Assembly: GCF_000218685.1 (NCBI RefSeq)
Contig: NW_006763297.1
Coordinates: 2,042,912-2,106,911 of the forward strand
Direction of reading: 5' to 3'
Origin: Serpula lacrymans var. lacrymans S7.9
Lineage: Eukaryota > Basidiomycota > Agaricomycetes > Boletales > Serpulaceae
Length of the DNA: 64,000 nucleotides
Shown here: positions 44,501 to 56,834 of the stretch, in pieces
Numbering within the stretch: the first letter of the stretch is position 1
Layout of the letters: each line of letters starts with the position of its first letter
Program-made: the position numbers and the translations under genes
Notes under the pieces: model-generated
The model's database searches: none
Seen by the model: only the letters and a program-made list of their open reading frames with translations
Told to the model about the DNA's origin: nothing

Positions 44501-45801
44501 TTCTACTTGTAAGGGTATGCCCCTTTTGCTTATCAATAAGATTGATTCGCGGGGCATTGTATACTTCGGAAGGACCTCCTTCATAACGTCGCACCCCTTG
44601 CTGTACAATACCAATAGGTATAGTGCTGGCATGTCCGGATTGAGGTGGTCCAGCAGTTGCATCGGGCGAAGGTTTATCGTCACTTGGGAAGGAGTGTATA
44701 GAGTCTGAGTCTTCCAAATCTATTTCCTTGACGCCTGCATGTTTACTAGGACCTGCCATGGAAGGTATAGCCTCGCGGTGAGAGGACTTCATTTGTATGT
44801 CAGAAGGGTGTGAGTAATCAGGTTTGCGCCGATGCGGGATGGTGGATGTGGAAGGTTCGAGCACAAGAGGGTCAGGTGATGAAACGTTGGTCCGGGAAAC
44901 TACAACTCCCTTGTCTGTGTCGTCATCGCTATCGACCACCACGAGATCAGCGTTATGAAATGAGCGCTTGTAACCACTGTTCGGCTTCGATGAGCTGGCT
45001 GATGGCCGTTCAATTTCTTCAATATCTGGATCTGACAAGTGGACCTGGTGGGTTCCGTACGAACCGGTTGATAGCCTCGAAGACATATTCGAGTCCTTTG
45101 ACCTCTGACCACTGCCGGAGGAAGAAGCGTAGGAGGTTGAGTCAATCTTTGGACGTTTGGGTGGTCGCGTGTCAGGAAATATATTATAGGCAAGAACCGT
45201 CTTTTTTGCAGTTGGGTTCCCAGCATAAAGATTATCTTGCATACGAGCGAGCTTCACGGGATTGGAAATGCCTCCATATATCTGGTCAGGATACAGTCAG
45301 GACAAAGTCACGTATACGCGGACTTGTACCGCATAGAAAGGTTACCCACGGAGTTGGAGGCCCGACCATATCTTGCAGACGAGTCTCTATTGGTGTGGTT
45401 CTAAGTCGGATGACAGTTGAGGATAAACGACGTGGATCTGGATGAGAACGGAAAGTTGCTCACAGAATTGGGAGTACGTATTAGAGTTGGTGAAGCATTT
45501 TTCCATATTGGTTTTCTGCGAGATTGGGAGTGAAATATGACAATATGCTCAAGGCAGGGCGATGGCCCGAATGAAGTACTCACGAGCTGGATGCATCTCT
45601 GTGGTTCAAGGCAGCCCCGACACCAGAAGAGGCGACATGCAAAGACTTGATGTCTCCTCTGTCTTTGGAGTTGTACATGTGGCTCGCTGAGGACACAGTG
45701 GTGGGCAGGCTCACAGCAAAAGTAGCCGCCTTATCCTGAGCCTTCCGTGACAGGCCCGCACTCGAGGCATCGATACCAAATGCAGCATGTTCCTCAGCCA
45801 C
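41503..45801 (-). CDS. ULP2: SUMO protease, Ulp2/SENP6-7 type
   Basis: A many-exon gene from an ATG at 45801 (MAEEHAAFGIDASSAGLSRK) to a stop at 41503. The N-terminal half is disordered and Ser-rich with acidic motifs (VVVDSDDDTDKG, EIDLEDSDSIHSFPSDD) that may be SUMO-interacting. The catalytic domain starts at about 43330: GEFLNDTLIEFGLKLWLNEL, VFSSFFYKKLNRK, VPINEHMHWYLAIIC (catalytic His), then a disordered insertion of about 200 residues, FTLDSLGSRHPQA (Asp) and PMQPNYCDCGVYLLHFA (oxyanion Gln and catalytic Cys). Such an insertion between His and Asp marks the Ulp2/SENP6-7 branch, which trims poly-SUMO chains in the nucleus. The C-terminal tail is charged. The first exon is the least certain part. 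Confidence 0.88.
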
Positions 45802-45934
45802 ACTGCTGCCTGGGTGGCTGTAGTATCAGAAACCCGGACCACTCAGGATCGTATTGCTCTGGATCTCATCAGGACAGGTACAAGTACATGATACATCATT
45901 GTATACAGAACACCCCATTCTATACACCCATTAT

Positions 45935-47440
45935 TTACACTGTTGTTCCCGCCCCTAACAGTCGGTAGAAATCTGCAACAAGATAAAGACTCCCTGCTAC
46001 AATGACCAGCTCTTGCACATCGTTCCCCTCCCCGCGACCTGCTGCCCATGCCAACGCCCGAACGAGTGACCCACTTCGCGGATCTTCGTCATCTCCTGCA
46101 CACCAGACTTCCACGCCAGGAGCGACAGCACAGATCGTATCTCGGAGCAGTGCAGGAGACACTGATTTAACCCACGGCATTCCTTCCGGTGGAGTGAACC
46201 GAAGTACTGCAACATTCAGCTGTAATGATGATCCAGCGGGATGCTTGATATCAAACAATGGAGTGAGAGTTTCTTTCGGTGTCTTCGGGGGAGAATCGGA
46301 TAGAGAGAGAACGTAGGTCAAGCGTATCACAGCTTGCGTTTGCGAATCTGCAGCCTGAGAGCGTGTCGCAAGAGAAACGAGATCTGAAACGTAGGATCCT
46401 AGAGCCGCAGATGAAGCGGGATTATGGGCTCCGTCGACTAATGTATGCAAGGGACGTGTGATTTGCTGAAAGTGTGAAGAGACTGCACCAGGACCTATAG
46501 TATGAAAAGAAAGTCTACCAGGCCAACTGGTCGATGCAATCCCACGAGCTATAGTATCCATAGTGAACTCGCATCGAATATGAAACGCTATGGCCTTCCT
46601 GCAGGATGGATGCGTGAGTATAGTTGAAACTACAGACAGCGCTAAACCGAGGTTGTCGAGCTGATGTCTGCCATGCAGTGGGAAAAGTGCGAGAATGTCA
46701 CTAAGGTAAACGGGAATGTTAAATGAAATCGGCTGCGCTGGTGGTTTTTTGAAAGGCTCAGCGGATAGCGAGAACGTTCGCGATTCAGGACCGTCGATCG
46801 ATTCGTCCCATGGTCGAGTCTGCACAGCTTGCCCTGAAATAAAATCACCACCCACGTCGCTCACAGTACTCCTGACGACTTGCTCTACCCCGGCATGCTT
46901 TTGAACGCCCATAACAAAGGGTTTATCCTTCCTTGCTATGCCTGCTTTTTCCTTTGCGATGGCCTCCACAGTGCTCCCCAAGAATGCCTGGTGGTCCAGG
47001 TCCACACTAGCTAAAGCCGACACGAGAATAGCGTCGTCTGGTATAATATTCGTTGCGTCCAAGCGTCCCCCCAGGCCTACTTCAATAACCACAACATCCA
47101 GCTTCGCACGTTCAAAAATCAACAGCGCTGTCAGCGTAAGCAGCTCGAAACTGCTCGCTTTCGTATCAAACCGATCATTTGCTTCTTCAACTTCCTTTCT
47201 CGCAGCTGCGTATGTAGCGGGGCTGATAGGTTTATTGTTGATCGTGATGCAGTCATAGATTGAGACTAGATGAGGGCTATTGTAACGACCCACAGTGAAA
47301 ACTGAATGCAGGATTGACGATAGTATGGAAGATACGCTTCCTTTCCCATTGGTGCCAGCGATATGGCAAGTAAGTCGTTTGAACTGGGGTAGATGAGAAG
47401 CCAGTAAACGGACTCGGTCCAATGTCAGATCGATAGACAT
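45935..47440 (-). CDS. FOL3: Dihydrofolate synthetase (FolC/FPGS family)
   Basis: An intronless frame of 501 residues starting MSIDLTLDRVRLLASHLPQF. The family P-loop HIAGTNGKGS is at residues 27-35, followed by YNSPHLVSIYDCI, VVIEVGLGGRLDATNII, the carbamylated-lysine region DHQAFLGSTVEAIAKEKAGI and VDGAHNPASSAALG. The enzyme joins glutamate to dihydropteroate to give dihydrofolate, using ATP. The short N-terminus without a mitochondrial presequence and the start MSIDLTLDR favour the FOL3 type over the FPGS MET7 type. It lies 133 bp upstream of the SUMO protease start, on the same strand, with separate promoters likely. Confidence 0.92.
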   Translation of the reverse strand: MSIDLTLDRVRLLASHLPQFKRLTCHIAGTNGKGSVSSILSSILHSVFTVGRYNSPHLVSIYDCITINNKPISPATYAAARKEVEEANDRFDTKASSFELLTLTALLIFERAKLDVVVIEVGLGGRLDATNIIPDDAILVSALASVDLDHQAFLGSTVEAIAKEKAGIARKDKPFVMGVQKHAGVEQVVRSTVSDVGGDFISGQAVQTRPWDESIDGPESRTFSLSAEPFKKPPAQPISFNIPVYLSDILALFPLHGRHQLDNLGLALSVVSTILTHPSCRKAIAFHIRCEFTMDTIARGIASTSWPGRLSFHTIGPGAVSSHFQQITRPLHTLVDGAHNPASSAALGSYVSDLVSLATRSQAADSQTQAVIRLTYVLSLSDSPPKTPKETLTPLFDIKHPAGSSLQLNVAVLRFTPPEGMPWVKSVSPALLRDTICAVAPGVEVWCAGDDEDPRSGSLVRALAWAAGRGEGNDVQELVIVAGSLYLVADFYRLLGAGTTV

Positions 47441-47747
47441 CGTGTTAAGATCGCGATTGGTCTCAGGTCATGTAAGAATTGCAAGCACAGATTAGATGCA
47501 AAACATGCAGCGGAGACTCGGAGGTGACGGTTGAAAATGGAAGATCGTAGTGTATATTTCCTAGTCAAATTCTTACCTGCACTCGCGAGTCACGGTGATT
47601 GTATTGGACCAAATCGTGGTAGCGTACTGATGGCACTACTAGTAAGAATGAGTCGGATAGCCTACACATGGCATGCCGTTCAAACGCTCACGTTCCCACA
47701 CTGTAAATGGTATACAGACTAAAGCCAGATATTGTTCACAGCCCGAT
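47441..47747. promoter_or_regulatory. FOL3 upstream region, up to the edge of the mobile island
   Basis: About 300 bp between the FOL3 start and the first repeat of the island. It should hold the FOL3 promoter, so the island may have inserted close to, or inside, that promoter. No specific site recognised. Confidence 0.4.
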
Positions 47748-47759
47748 GGAATTAATTCA

Positions 47760-48060
47760 TATGGTTCAGACAAACCAAATTATATACTTTGGCTTATACA
47801 CACCATATGAATGCTACCTGATATGGGCTGTATAAACTATATCCAAAAGTAATAATATAGTTGCACAAAACTGTACTTAGATAAATAGTTTACTGGAACT
47901 ATACTGTAATGTAACAATTTGGTTTTCCAAGACTATACCATGGAAACAGGGTATTAAAACCATACCATAGTGATATGGATATATACAACTATACTTTGAT
48001 AAATGGTGTGGTAAAACCATACTGTAATACACTACTATACATCACTAAAAATGGAAAATT
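47760..48060. repeat. Left array of TATGGTT..AACCATA repeats
   Basis: About four imperfect units of about 60-70 bp, each with a (T)ATGGTT-like start, a TAAAYAG core (GATAAATAG, GGAAACAGG, GATAAATGG) and an AACCATAC or AACTATAC end. The same unit, in the same orientation, builds the right array at 61021. Confidence 0.6.
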
Positions 48061-48177
48061 TTTGTCAAGGTATATCTGAGCTTTATAATGCGGGCAATAT
48101 ATAAAGTCACTAAAATAAATATGAAAATTATGATATAGCCTTCTAAGGGTTTACGGAGGGGAAACAAATTGTAACTT

Positions 48178-48425
48178 TGGGAAAATCTGGTTGACATTAT
48201 AATCTGTTGCATTACATACAGGTTTGCGAGTAGCATTGTCTCTAATGGTTTCATTGAATCAATATTACCAATCTTTGAATTGCTTTTGTTTATTCGAGTG
48301 AATTGTGAAAAGTTTGGTCGATATTGTCATTTGTCGCATTATATACAGGTTTGTGTGTAGCGCTGTCTCTAATAATATTGTTGAGCTAATATTACCAATC
48401 TCTTGATTTTTTCTCGTTATTTGAT
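48178..48425. repeat. Direct tandem duplication, about 122-bp unit
   Basis: Two adjacent diverged copies: both contain TACAGGTTTG, TCTCTAAT and AATATTACCAATCT in the same order and spacing. On the minus strand both can be read as coding-like (RDNATRKPVCNAT and RDSATHKPVYNAT). It may be a repeated part of a decayed ORF. The rest of 48060-49075 shows only short minus-strand ORFs that I cannot assign. Confidence 0.5.
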
Positions 48426-49075
48426 CAAACTGTCCCCAGAGTGCTTGTAGTTTGTATAAGAAGGCTTTTTGTGACCATCGCAAAATCATGTCAAGGCCTG
48501 CTATAGGTTTGCCAGGCTGAAGATATTTCCGAAAGTGGATATTGATTTTATTGATCTACACACAAGCTCCTGTTAGTAGCATCCATACATAGTCTTCTTT
48601 TTGTTTTCTTGTTTGCAATTAAATGCCAACCACTGAGAATCTTATGGGGCCTTTGGAAAGTCTTGTCGAGATAGGATTGTTGGCTGATCCCATTAAACAT
48701 ACGTGTTCATTTTATAAGTGGGCTAACTATCATCAATACTTTCTGTATAGCAATAACATTATGTAGAGAATCTGCAAAGCGGCTATGGTGTAGCCTCATC
48801 AGTGCAATATCTATCAATATGACGATATGAATATCAGCTCGTTGCAAGTTTGCTCCTGCTCTAAATCTGCTGTCAGATGCTGAGGTGATACGCAATGTTT
48901 GTCTAAATGTTGATTTCTCAGAATTTTGCATATCCATTGTGAATATCAGAACTACTCATTCATGTTGTTATCACTTAGTTCTGAATGGTAATATTAAATC
49001 ACGATATTAATTAGTTCAAAAGTTGTAATATACATGAGTGTCTCTTATAAAGTATGGATACAATGGAAAATCCAG

Positions 49076-50811
49076 TTAGATCAACAATATACTTTCTTGA
49101 GCAACTCTTTGTGCCTCAAGCTTCGACACCAACATCCTTGCGTAATCCTGGGGGCTGTAGTTGCTAGCATTATGAGGGCCGAAAACTTTTCTACAGAAGT
49201 AAAGGAGTTGATTAGCAGCGTTCACAGCCTGAGGTAAGTAGAGCACTTACCGATTCCACCATAATAATAACACGTTAACACGATTCTTGCTGGCAGGACC
49301 TGGGGGCATCTCAAGGAAATCAGCAATAAACCTGTAGAACTCTTTGTAGTCAAAATCCCCATCGATTGGATGCTATGATCCCACATTTGATAATATGAAA
49401 CGTAACTATACCAAGATTATTAGCCATCAATACAAGTTATTATACCTACTGACTGACCTGTAGTAGGCATGGAAACATAGGAGTCATTCTCTACCATGCC
49501 CCTCGCTGATGAAGGGGAGGTAAAGATAAACTTGAATGTCTACAGGAGAATGAGTAAGACAGTAGCATCATGAGAAGGAAGGCAAGACCTTCAACAACAA
49601 TGTGCTTTTGAATAAACCTTCTTCCATGTCATCAGCATTCATTTTATAGTTCTCATACAAGAAGGTAGGCATCATGAGCGCCGTCACTAAGAAGTCTGGG
49701 TTATGATCATGTATACCAGTTTTAACTCTGCAATATATGTTCGATCAGATGTGGTGGACTCAGAATACAGTAAATATTTCATGCTTACTTTGAGTCACTC
49801 CAATCGTATTCTATGGGGCACAGGAGGTGGCCAGTATGATCGTTTGCAAAGCCGCAGCTACTCTTATCGCTAGCATCCAGAGTCAGATCGGCAACGGAGA
49901 ATATTTCTGCAATCCAGGACACAATAATTGATTTTAAGTTCCCCACATCATCACCTTGGGCACCGTCAGCCCCTTTCCTAAGCTAATATATTTGCTGATA
50001 AGATCAGTGACCCATAGCACTATCGGGATGAAGAGAACCTTCTGAAAGAGTGCATTTTGGTCCTTGGTGGTGAACTTGGGATCTGATAGCTTTATCTTGA
50101 GCGTAGGAACATATATCAGTAGCTCTTGATAAACTCTATACAGACAGTTTTCACTAGAGTATATGGTCAAATATTCAGCACTTACAACTCAGAACACGAT
50201 AGTGTAAAGATAACAACTTACTCGGTAGAATGCTCTGCTCAATGGATGACTCGTCATCGTCTAACATGGCCCTCCTGTCCTGCTCACCAACAATATTGTT
50301 GATGGACTCAAAAAGAGACACAAGACATTGAATTGCTCGTCCTTGGTTAATATAGCAATCACCATTAGATTCACTATCAATAAGCCGGTGCCGGGTCAGC
50401 GTTCTGCAGTAATAGCTGATCCTTTATCAATGATACTCACATTTTGCACTTCAAGCCACTATGGAGCTTTTCAAGCTCATCCTCCAGCATTGCTATGTAC
50501 CTTTTTGCTCCAGCCACTTGAGAGGCCTTGATATCTTGATCGTCACTTTGATCCACAGGAGATTGTCTGTCCGAGTTGCCTTCATGGTCTCGGTACGTTG
50601 ACCCACTATCGTCATGACCTCGGAAGCACGGCGGTCTCAGGCTGGCTTGAGTTGAGGGAGGCGTACTAGTTGGATCTTGCTGGAGGCCAGGTGGTCTGGG
50701 TTGAGTCGCTGGAGGTGTACTAGTCAGATCTCGCCGGAAGCGCGGCGGTCTGGGTTGAGTTGATGGAGGTGTAGTAGTCCATAATGTAGCCTGGGTTGAC
50801 TCCCGAATCAA
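49076..50811 (-). pseudogene. DUF6698 protein, broken by one in-frame stop
   Basis: Start ATG at 50811, stop at 49076. The head has three diverged 18-19-residue repeats (TPPSTQPRPP..) and a short coiled coil (KRYIAMLEDELEKLH). The DUF6698 domain follows: ENCLYRVYQELLIYVPTLK, LRKGADGAQGDDVGNLKS, CGFANDHTGHLLCPIEYDW, DHNPDFLVTALMMPTFLYEN, GLFKSTLLLK, TFKFIFTSPSSARG, DGDFDYKEFYRFIADFLE, MPPGPASKNRVN and WWNRKVFGPHNAS. Introns are about 50-60 nt. A TAG at 49373-49375 lies between RFILSNVGS and HPIDGDFDY, where the family usually has Trp after GS. The junctions near 50221 and 49480 do not resolve cleanly. The domain is known from Agaricomycete genomes; its role is unknown. Confidence 0.7.
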
Positions 50812-52101
50812 AGGGCCAGAAAAACTCAGCAGGCTGGAGTGGCATGTTGATTGCTGATGTGGGACAAAAATGGGTCACTCTGTATTTATACCGCATTTTT
50901 GAGCTGTGTAACCTATTGATAACAGTGGAACTCAGTCACCTTCCCTTGCTGTACAGTCTGAAGCAAACATGTGAGTTATCCGCTCCCATCTGATCAGTAC
51001 TGAGCATTGAGTTCCCCTTGCTGTGCAGTTTGTCGCGTCCTTCTGAGATTCAAAGTTTCATATCACATCACGTTCTATTCACAGCGAGTGACACAAATAT
51101 TACATTTTGGATATGGTAGTATGCAATGTATAAGTATTACCCATTGGTGAATGAAGACATGGAATACAGAGGACAAGTATGCAACATTCTCTGCTGTTAC
51201 TCACTGTTATAGCGTCAATAAAAGGAATATTAAGAAAGATATTTGCATACCTTGTCAACAAAGTACTAACACAACTCCTTCGATACTCTGCCATATGAGA
51301 AGTAGACTCAAGGAGCTCTTCATGAAGCTTGAGAACACGGCGCCTGGCCTGTTTCAAATCGAAGATTATATCCCATATCAACCTCTTCTGCTGTACTCTC
51401 TTCTTTAAAAGCCAAGCCTCTTGTGTTCTTAACCTGCGACTGCGGTGCCCCATGACAAGCCTAGAAAAGGCTCTATACAATGCTTGCATGTAATACTTGT
51501 GGGGAATAAGTTTCTGAGCCACACTAAGCACCTGATAGACATGGGAGATATCAGCGCGAAAAGACCGAGGTAAGAGAACGAGTCTGGACGAGCACAGAGC
51601 TATGAGATGGCCAGGGCACTGCTTGTTCTTTCGAACTCATGAAGACATGATTCCGCTGAGTAAAGGTTTCGAGTTGAGTGAATCTGGAAAAGTGTCGGAT
51701 TTATCAGTTTTGGTCAAGAACAGAACAGAGTTGGAACACGAACCGTAGCTTCACTTTAACTGTACTGCCACATATTAAATCATTCACTGGCTCTGGACGT
51801 ACAACAGAGAATGTCAGAGGCTGTGTGTGCATGCATACACAGAAATTAAAACTATTTCAGCATGACACAGACTATACACGTGCACTCACAATCTTCTTGT
51901 ACCTGGATAAAGTAGCTGTAACACCGTGCACCCTGGCTGTAGAAAACACTGTATTGAAGTTTGATTGTAAGAACAGAATGTAGCTATCCAACCAGAATGA
52001 ATATACTGAGATTGCAAGAATAGTGAGCTGATAAATAAGATCATCTACGTGAGCGGAAGGTATATGCACCTTTATGAGAATGTATACACTGTTATGTATG
52101 T
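50812..52101. other. Interval with one possible minus-strand ORF
   Basis: The only candidate is 51100-51531 on the minus strand, 143 codons, with a basic helical stretch (HRSRRLRTQEAWLLKKRVQQ) and a GTATGC donor-like site after about 95 codons. It could be an upstream exon of the DUF6698 gene or decayed transposon sequence. I do not recognise it. Confidence 0.3.
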
Positions 52102-55100
52102 CTATAACGAAGCATAGTAGCTGTCCTCTTCCACAACTGAATCACAGGTGCATTCCCCTTCCTTGTGGAGTTCACAATCAGGATTTCCAACTTCAACTTC
52201 AAATTCAAACTCTTCTTCATCGTCTGAGTGTGAATGTCCCGTTATGTTGCTGTCATTGTCCTCAATAACTTCTTTGTACTGAGTCTGATCTATCTGATTG
52301 TAATCTTGGTCCTCAACTTGTCCATCCTCTGCTAAATGTTGGTCTTGATCAATTGCCTGGCCTTGGTTTTGGGACAAATCCAAGTCAAGATCCTCAGTCC
52401 GTCCACTGCCAATGCGTTATCGTCTCTCATATTGACATTTCCAACCTGGAGGTTTTGATGACCAACTCCCTGGTGCATGTATCTCACAAACATATCCCAA
52501 TTGACGAAACTGGAATGAAGACATGTGACAGAGCAGCGCCAATATAAAATGCAAATCAAAACTCACATATTTACATAAAATGCGGCCCAATCATCGCTCT
52601 CCCCGACGAATTGTCCTGCTGAAGGGCCCTCTCAAAGTAAGTGTGTGGAAGGACCATCGGCAAAGGCTGGGATTAAGTGACAGGCTCAAACAACAAGCAA
52701 TGGATCAAGGAAACCAAAGGCTCCTATTTCCTCCTGTGGGACGGATCCTACTTTAGGTAAAGAAGCTACCTTGGAGCCGTAGCAATGCTCCAAGTCCAGG
52801 CCTAACCAGCGGACCCATAGAAACTCCATGCATTGTGGACAATTGTCCTTAAAACCCAAGGACACATGGAGAACCTGGGTATGAAACACTCCAAGAACGT
52901 GGGCGTACCAATAAGAGTGTCCACCCTGCTTCTTTTCCCTGGACAAAACCATGACATTGTATCGAGTTCTTGGATTCACCAAATCATGCTCTTGACGCAT
53001 GTCATATGTAGTATAGTTGATGCGCAAGACCTTGCCTTGATAAATCTGATTGTCGAGAATATGTACATTATTCCGATCATTGTCTGTGTAAATATACTCA
53101 TCACCGTCATACGTACACTGCAAGATCCGAGAAAGAAGATGGTCCTTTAGTCTTGGTACGAAAGACTATTTGGGAAGAGTATAAGACAAAAAATGAGAAC
53201 AGATGAGGCAAATTTTACTCACTTGGACTGCTGGATCATCTGGAAATACAAGGAGGTGTTGGCTGATGAATGTAAAGAGATTGAGTGGAAAATTCTGCGA
53301 GATGGTAATATGATGGTGTTCATTGGTTGTAGTGGACAGCAGAGGATTGTTCTCTGAGAATGCTATGTTGTGCGGATGTCCAGTTTCCCCTCGTGACAAG
53401 ATATCCTGCGTGCGACAGATTCAAGTGTGGCAACGCTCAAGCTTAGATAACTGCCTGGGTACCTGCCTTTTGTTAGTTTGCCGATAGAAACACTTGACTA
53501 GACAATGGGCTGCCTCTCCCTTCAAAGTCGAGATAAGCTTATGGTAAGCAAATAATCTTGAACTGAGCACATACTATCTGTGTAGTGTAAGAGTCCGTTG
53601 TTCCAAACATGCAGATCATGCTAACGTAGTCTGTGAGTGCGTGTAGCTTATAGGTTAATAAATTGAAATTTTTTTCTTTCCGTGTATTAGACTACGTATT
53701 GTCTTTCCCCATACGTTGGTCCCTCCGAAGGTGTTTTGTAACTTTGTGAGGTAGCTCCAATGTGCAGAAAGCATTGCAGGTTTTCTTCTGAAAGTTATGC
53801 AGAGCCTTCCCAACTTTTGTGGTTGACTGTTCTAATAACATCAGCGTAGAATCTGTATGTAGGCACAATTTGGCAAGAGCATGCCATTCCACCAAGCGAT
53901 AAAGCAGAATCATTATTCGAGAATCATGATCCTCTGGGAATAATCCTTCAGAAACAGGTATGGAGCACTGGTAGAGATAGTCAATATAATGCTGGGCATT
54001 GGCCGTCAGAGTAATTAATCACCTGTAATATATCCTCAAAATCCCGAGCGGCTAATTTCCTTATTTTGGAGACATTACTTGTGAAGCGTCAAATTGTACC
54101 AGCACCAAAAGAAGGTACCTGCCTATATCTGTGGGGGTTGAGGCCATCAGTCCCATGTTAGTGGAAAACAACGAACCTTTGATCAAGTTCAATCACACTG
54201 TTTGGCCCTATAGCATGCAGAAGCCAAATAAAATGTGTCAGGGTGGATTTCCATACTCCAAGCTCAAATTCATGCATTAAATCCACTACTAGTATTGGAA
54301 ATAGATTGAAGCCAAACCTAGATAGTTTTTTGATGAACACATTCTACTTTGCAGATTAGACTCTTGAATAGAATTGTGAAAGTAATGACGTGCACGATGG
54401 TAGGGACTAACAAATGTTCTCGCAGAAATCCCTCAACAGCTCGTCCATTGACAGGTGAACCCCCTTCATAAATTAAGTTTTGAGCATTCTGAACTTTATC
54501 CAACAGGTAGGACTGTATGCAATCTACACACAATGAAAGATCTCTGCACAAGCCGAGTAGACTGAATTCTGACTTGGGAACAAAACAACGTGGACATGGG
54601 CAAAGACCCATGTCGCGTATAGTTGCAATCAATACCCTGATTTAAGGAATATGAGGATCTTGTCAAACTGAAAGAAATGGAAAGGCCCGAGGATTTATCC
54701 ACTCACTTTTTGGGATAATCTGCTGAATAAGTAAATATGCGTAGATATATTCAGCGGAATATACCATCAATGCATTGGATGACAATACCATGCTGGTAAG
54801 CATGGCAAAATTCATTGTCTAGCAATACTCTCCAAACTTCGTGCATCAACCCGCGTCGACAGTGCGCCCACAAAGGCACTGAATTCTTGGTTACCTTGCT
54901 AAAAGATGCAACAAATTCCCGAACACTATCCGGTAACTGTAGAAAATATCAAAATGCTGACACCGTACCAGATCAAACAGGCGGAATGATGCTCACAGAC
55001 GGACGGAATGTATGCAACGTGATGACAAGCATCAGTTTGAGACTTCGCGCAAAGGTACTTTGACAAGTTACCAAAGTATAGATACAGAGGCCAGGCCTTT

Positions 55101-56462
55101 GCACACCCAAAGTCCGCCAGGTGGGTGGAATCTGACCAAAACATCAACCCAGCAATTACGCGCTTCAAGTTACACTCAGGCTCTGGAGGCTGTTTCTGAA
55201 GGTTATCATGTTCTCTGATCCAGGCATCAGAAGTGTATAGCTCATCGTAAATGTGCCCGTTGTATTCATACTTTTCAGGAGGTACATTGTCAGGTGGGCT
55301 GATTGACATCCAAAGACATTTGAAAGGCACAAGATGGAAATGCTTTGCCATTTTCTCGGTGAACGCAGCCTTGATTACCGATGTAAGTCTCCTATAGTGC
55401 AGTCCGGGGACCAAAAATGCTCTTCCATTACCAGATGGACATTTGGACCAAAAAAGAATTGAAATCTCAACAGGTTTCTCCACCCAGCCGTCACCACCAA
55501 GCGCGCTTGTGTTTGAAGCCGACCTTTCTGAGCAATCAAACTTTGTCCCTTCTCGTTGAGCACAGAAGTCCGTCAAGTCTTCAACATTGAAATCGGGTGC
55601 TCTGAGTACCTCTTTCATAAGTCAATCTATCTCACCCTCCAACTTCTGGCTGTTTCCCGTGTTCATCCAGCGTATGAGACAGTATACTGTCACATTCAAG
55701 AACGGCCAAGGTGGTTCCCTTGTAGGGGTGTTCAGTTGAGGGGTTTGTTCAAGTGATGAATCCAGAGACTCGGAAGCATCCTCGTAATCACCTGAATCAT
55801 GGACAGAATCAGGGTTGTATGATAGGGCATGGCAGTATTGGCAAAAAATACCAAAATGATTGGCACGTGTGAAGAAGAATTTGTGTACATGCAATAGGAC
55901 TCTGCGAACAATGTTCTGATTGTTCTCGACCGGACCAGAAACAAGACCTGGACTTGAATGTTCTGGAAAATCATCTCCCAGAACAGTTTGTTCATCTGCT
56001 GTTGCTGAAGTCCTGGATGTGCCAATGATAGTTTTGTGCATGGTTTGGGAAGCAGGTAACAAACTGTCATTATGGGAAGAACCAGCCATGTCAGAGATTT
56101 GGGGGACTGGTGGCGGAGATAGTAAGGAAAGGTCACTGTTATGAGAATTGCATATATTGGGCACATGTTGGAGAGAAAAAGGGTATGCATTGGCCCCACA
56201 GCATGATGTACGGCCACAATTGGCTATTTTGAGCTTGTTTGAAGGCAGTAGCACCGTGAGTTGACTGTGATGCGGTTGAATTCATATCCAGCTGCGCCTT
56301 TTTAGCCACCCTGAGCAAATCAAGCTCTTGAGCTTTGTCCTTGCACTTTTTAAGGATTGTTTACTGATGCTCTTGGTAGGTTTCACAAATGTTGCGATGT
56401 TTGGTCAAACCCCGCTGATCTTGAAAAACCCTGGAACAAGAGGGGATGCAAACAAAACCCAT
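52102..56462 (-). pseudogene. Plavaka-type transposase, inactivated by five in-frame stops
   Basis: Likely start at 56462: MGFVCIPSCSRVFQDQRGLT with a C2HC finger (CIPSC..HRNIC). Then WPFLNVTVYCLIRWMNTGN, LMKEVLRAPDFNVEDL, GLMFWSDSTHLADFG, WPLYLYFGNLSKYL, ACHHVAYIPSV, HGIVIQCIDGIFR, LIATIRDMGLCPCPRC, PILVVDLMHEFELGVWKS, FNLLTYKLHALTDYV, FGTTDSYTTQ, VLRINYTTYDMRQEHD, VMVLSREKKQGGHSYWYAHV and an acidic end at 52102: the order of fungal Plavaka transposases, with introns. Stops lie at 56361 (TAA), 55622 (TGA), 54751 (TGA), 53692 (TAG) and 52686 (TGA), the frame being coding on both sides each time. A possible one-base shift lies near 52400. No longer functional. Confidence 0.8.
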
Positions 56463-56834
56463 AAGAATTGAAATTAGTAAGAGCCAAACACAGAGGCTGA
56501 TACGATTTATATCTTCAGATCATAACTTGAAGTAACTTTCTGGGGATGAAGCTTGAAGAGTCGGACAGATGGTCACAACATGTACCACTCTGAGCTTCAA
56601 CTTGAAACAACCACAGGTTTCCCACACTTGATGCATACTTACTGAGCCAAACTTTGGACCTTCTATGCAATGATTCAAATAGGACAAGTTGATATAATAC
56701 CACAAGTACTTTACAATGTTCAATAATCACATAAGTAATAGTACTGCTACAGGTACAGCAACATATAGACAGAATTGACAAATGAAACGACCAACATTTA
56801 CAAATTTTCTGATGTGAAAAAACTCCAAGTCAGC

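Noticed and set aside
47590..47700. CACTACTAG at about 47634 as the left end of a CACTA element
   Set aside because: No matching CTAGTAGTG end was found on the right side of the island; the GAATTAATTC/ATATGGTTC pair fits the borders better.
52102..56462. Stop-codon readthrough or recoding in the transposase
   Set aside because: All three stop codons are used, no downstream recoding structure is seen, and neighbouring ORFs show the same kind of stops; mutation is the simpler explanation.
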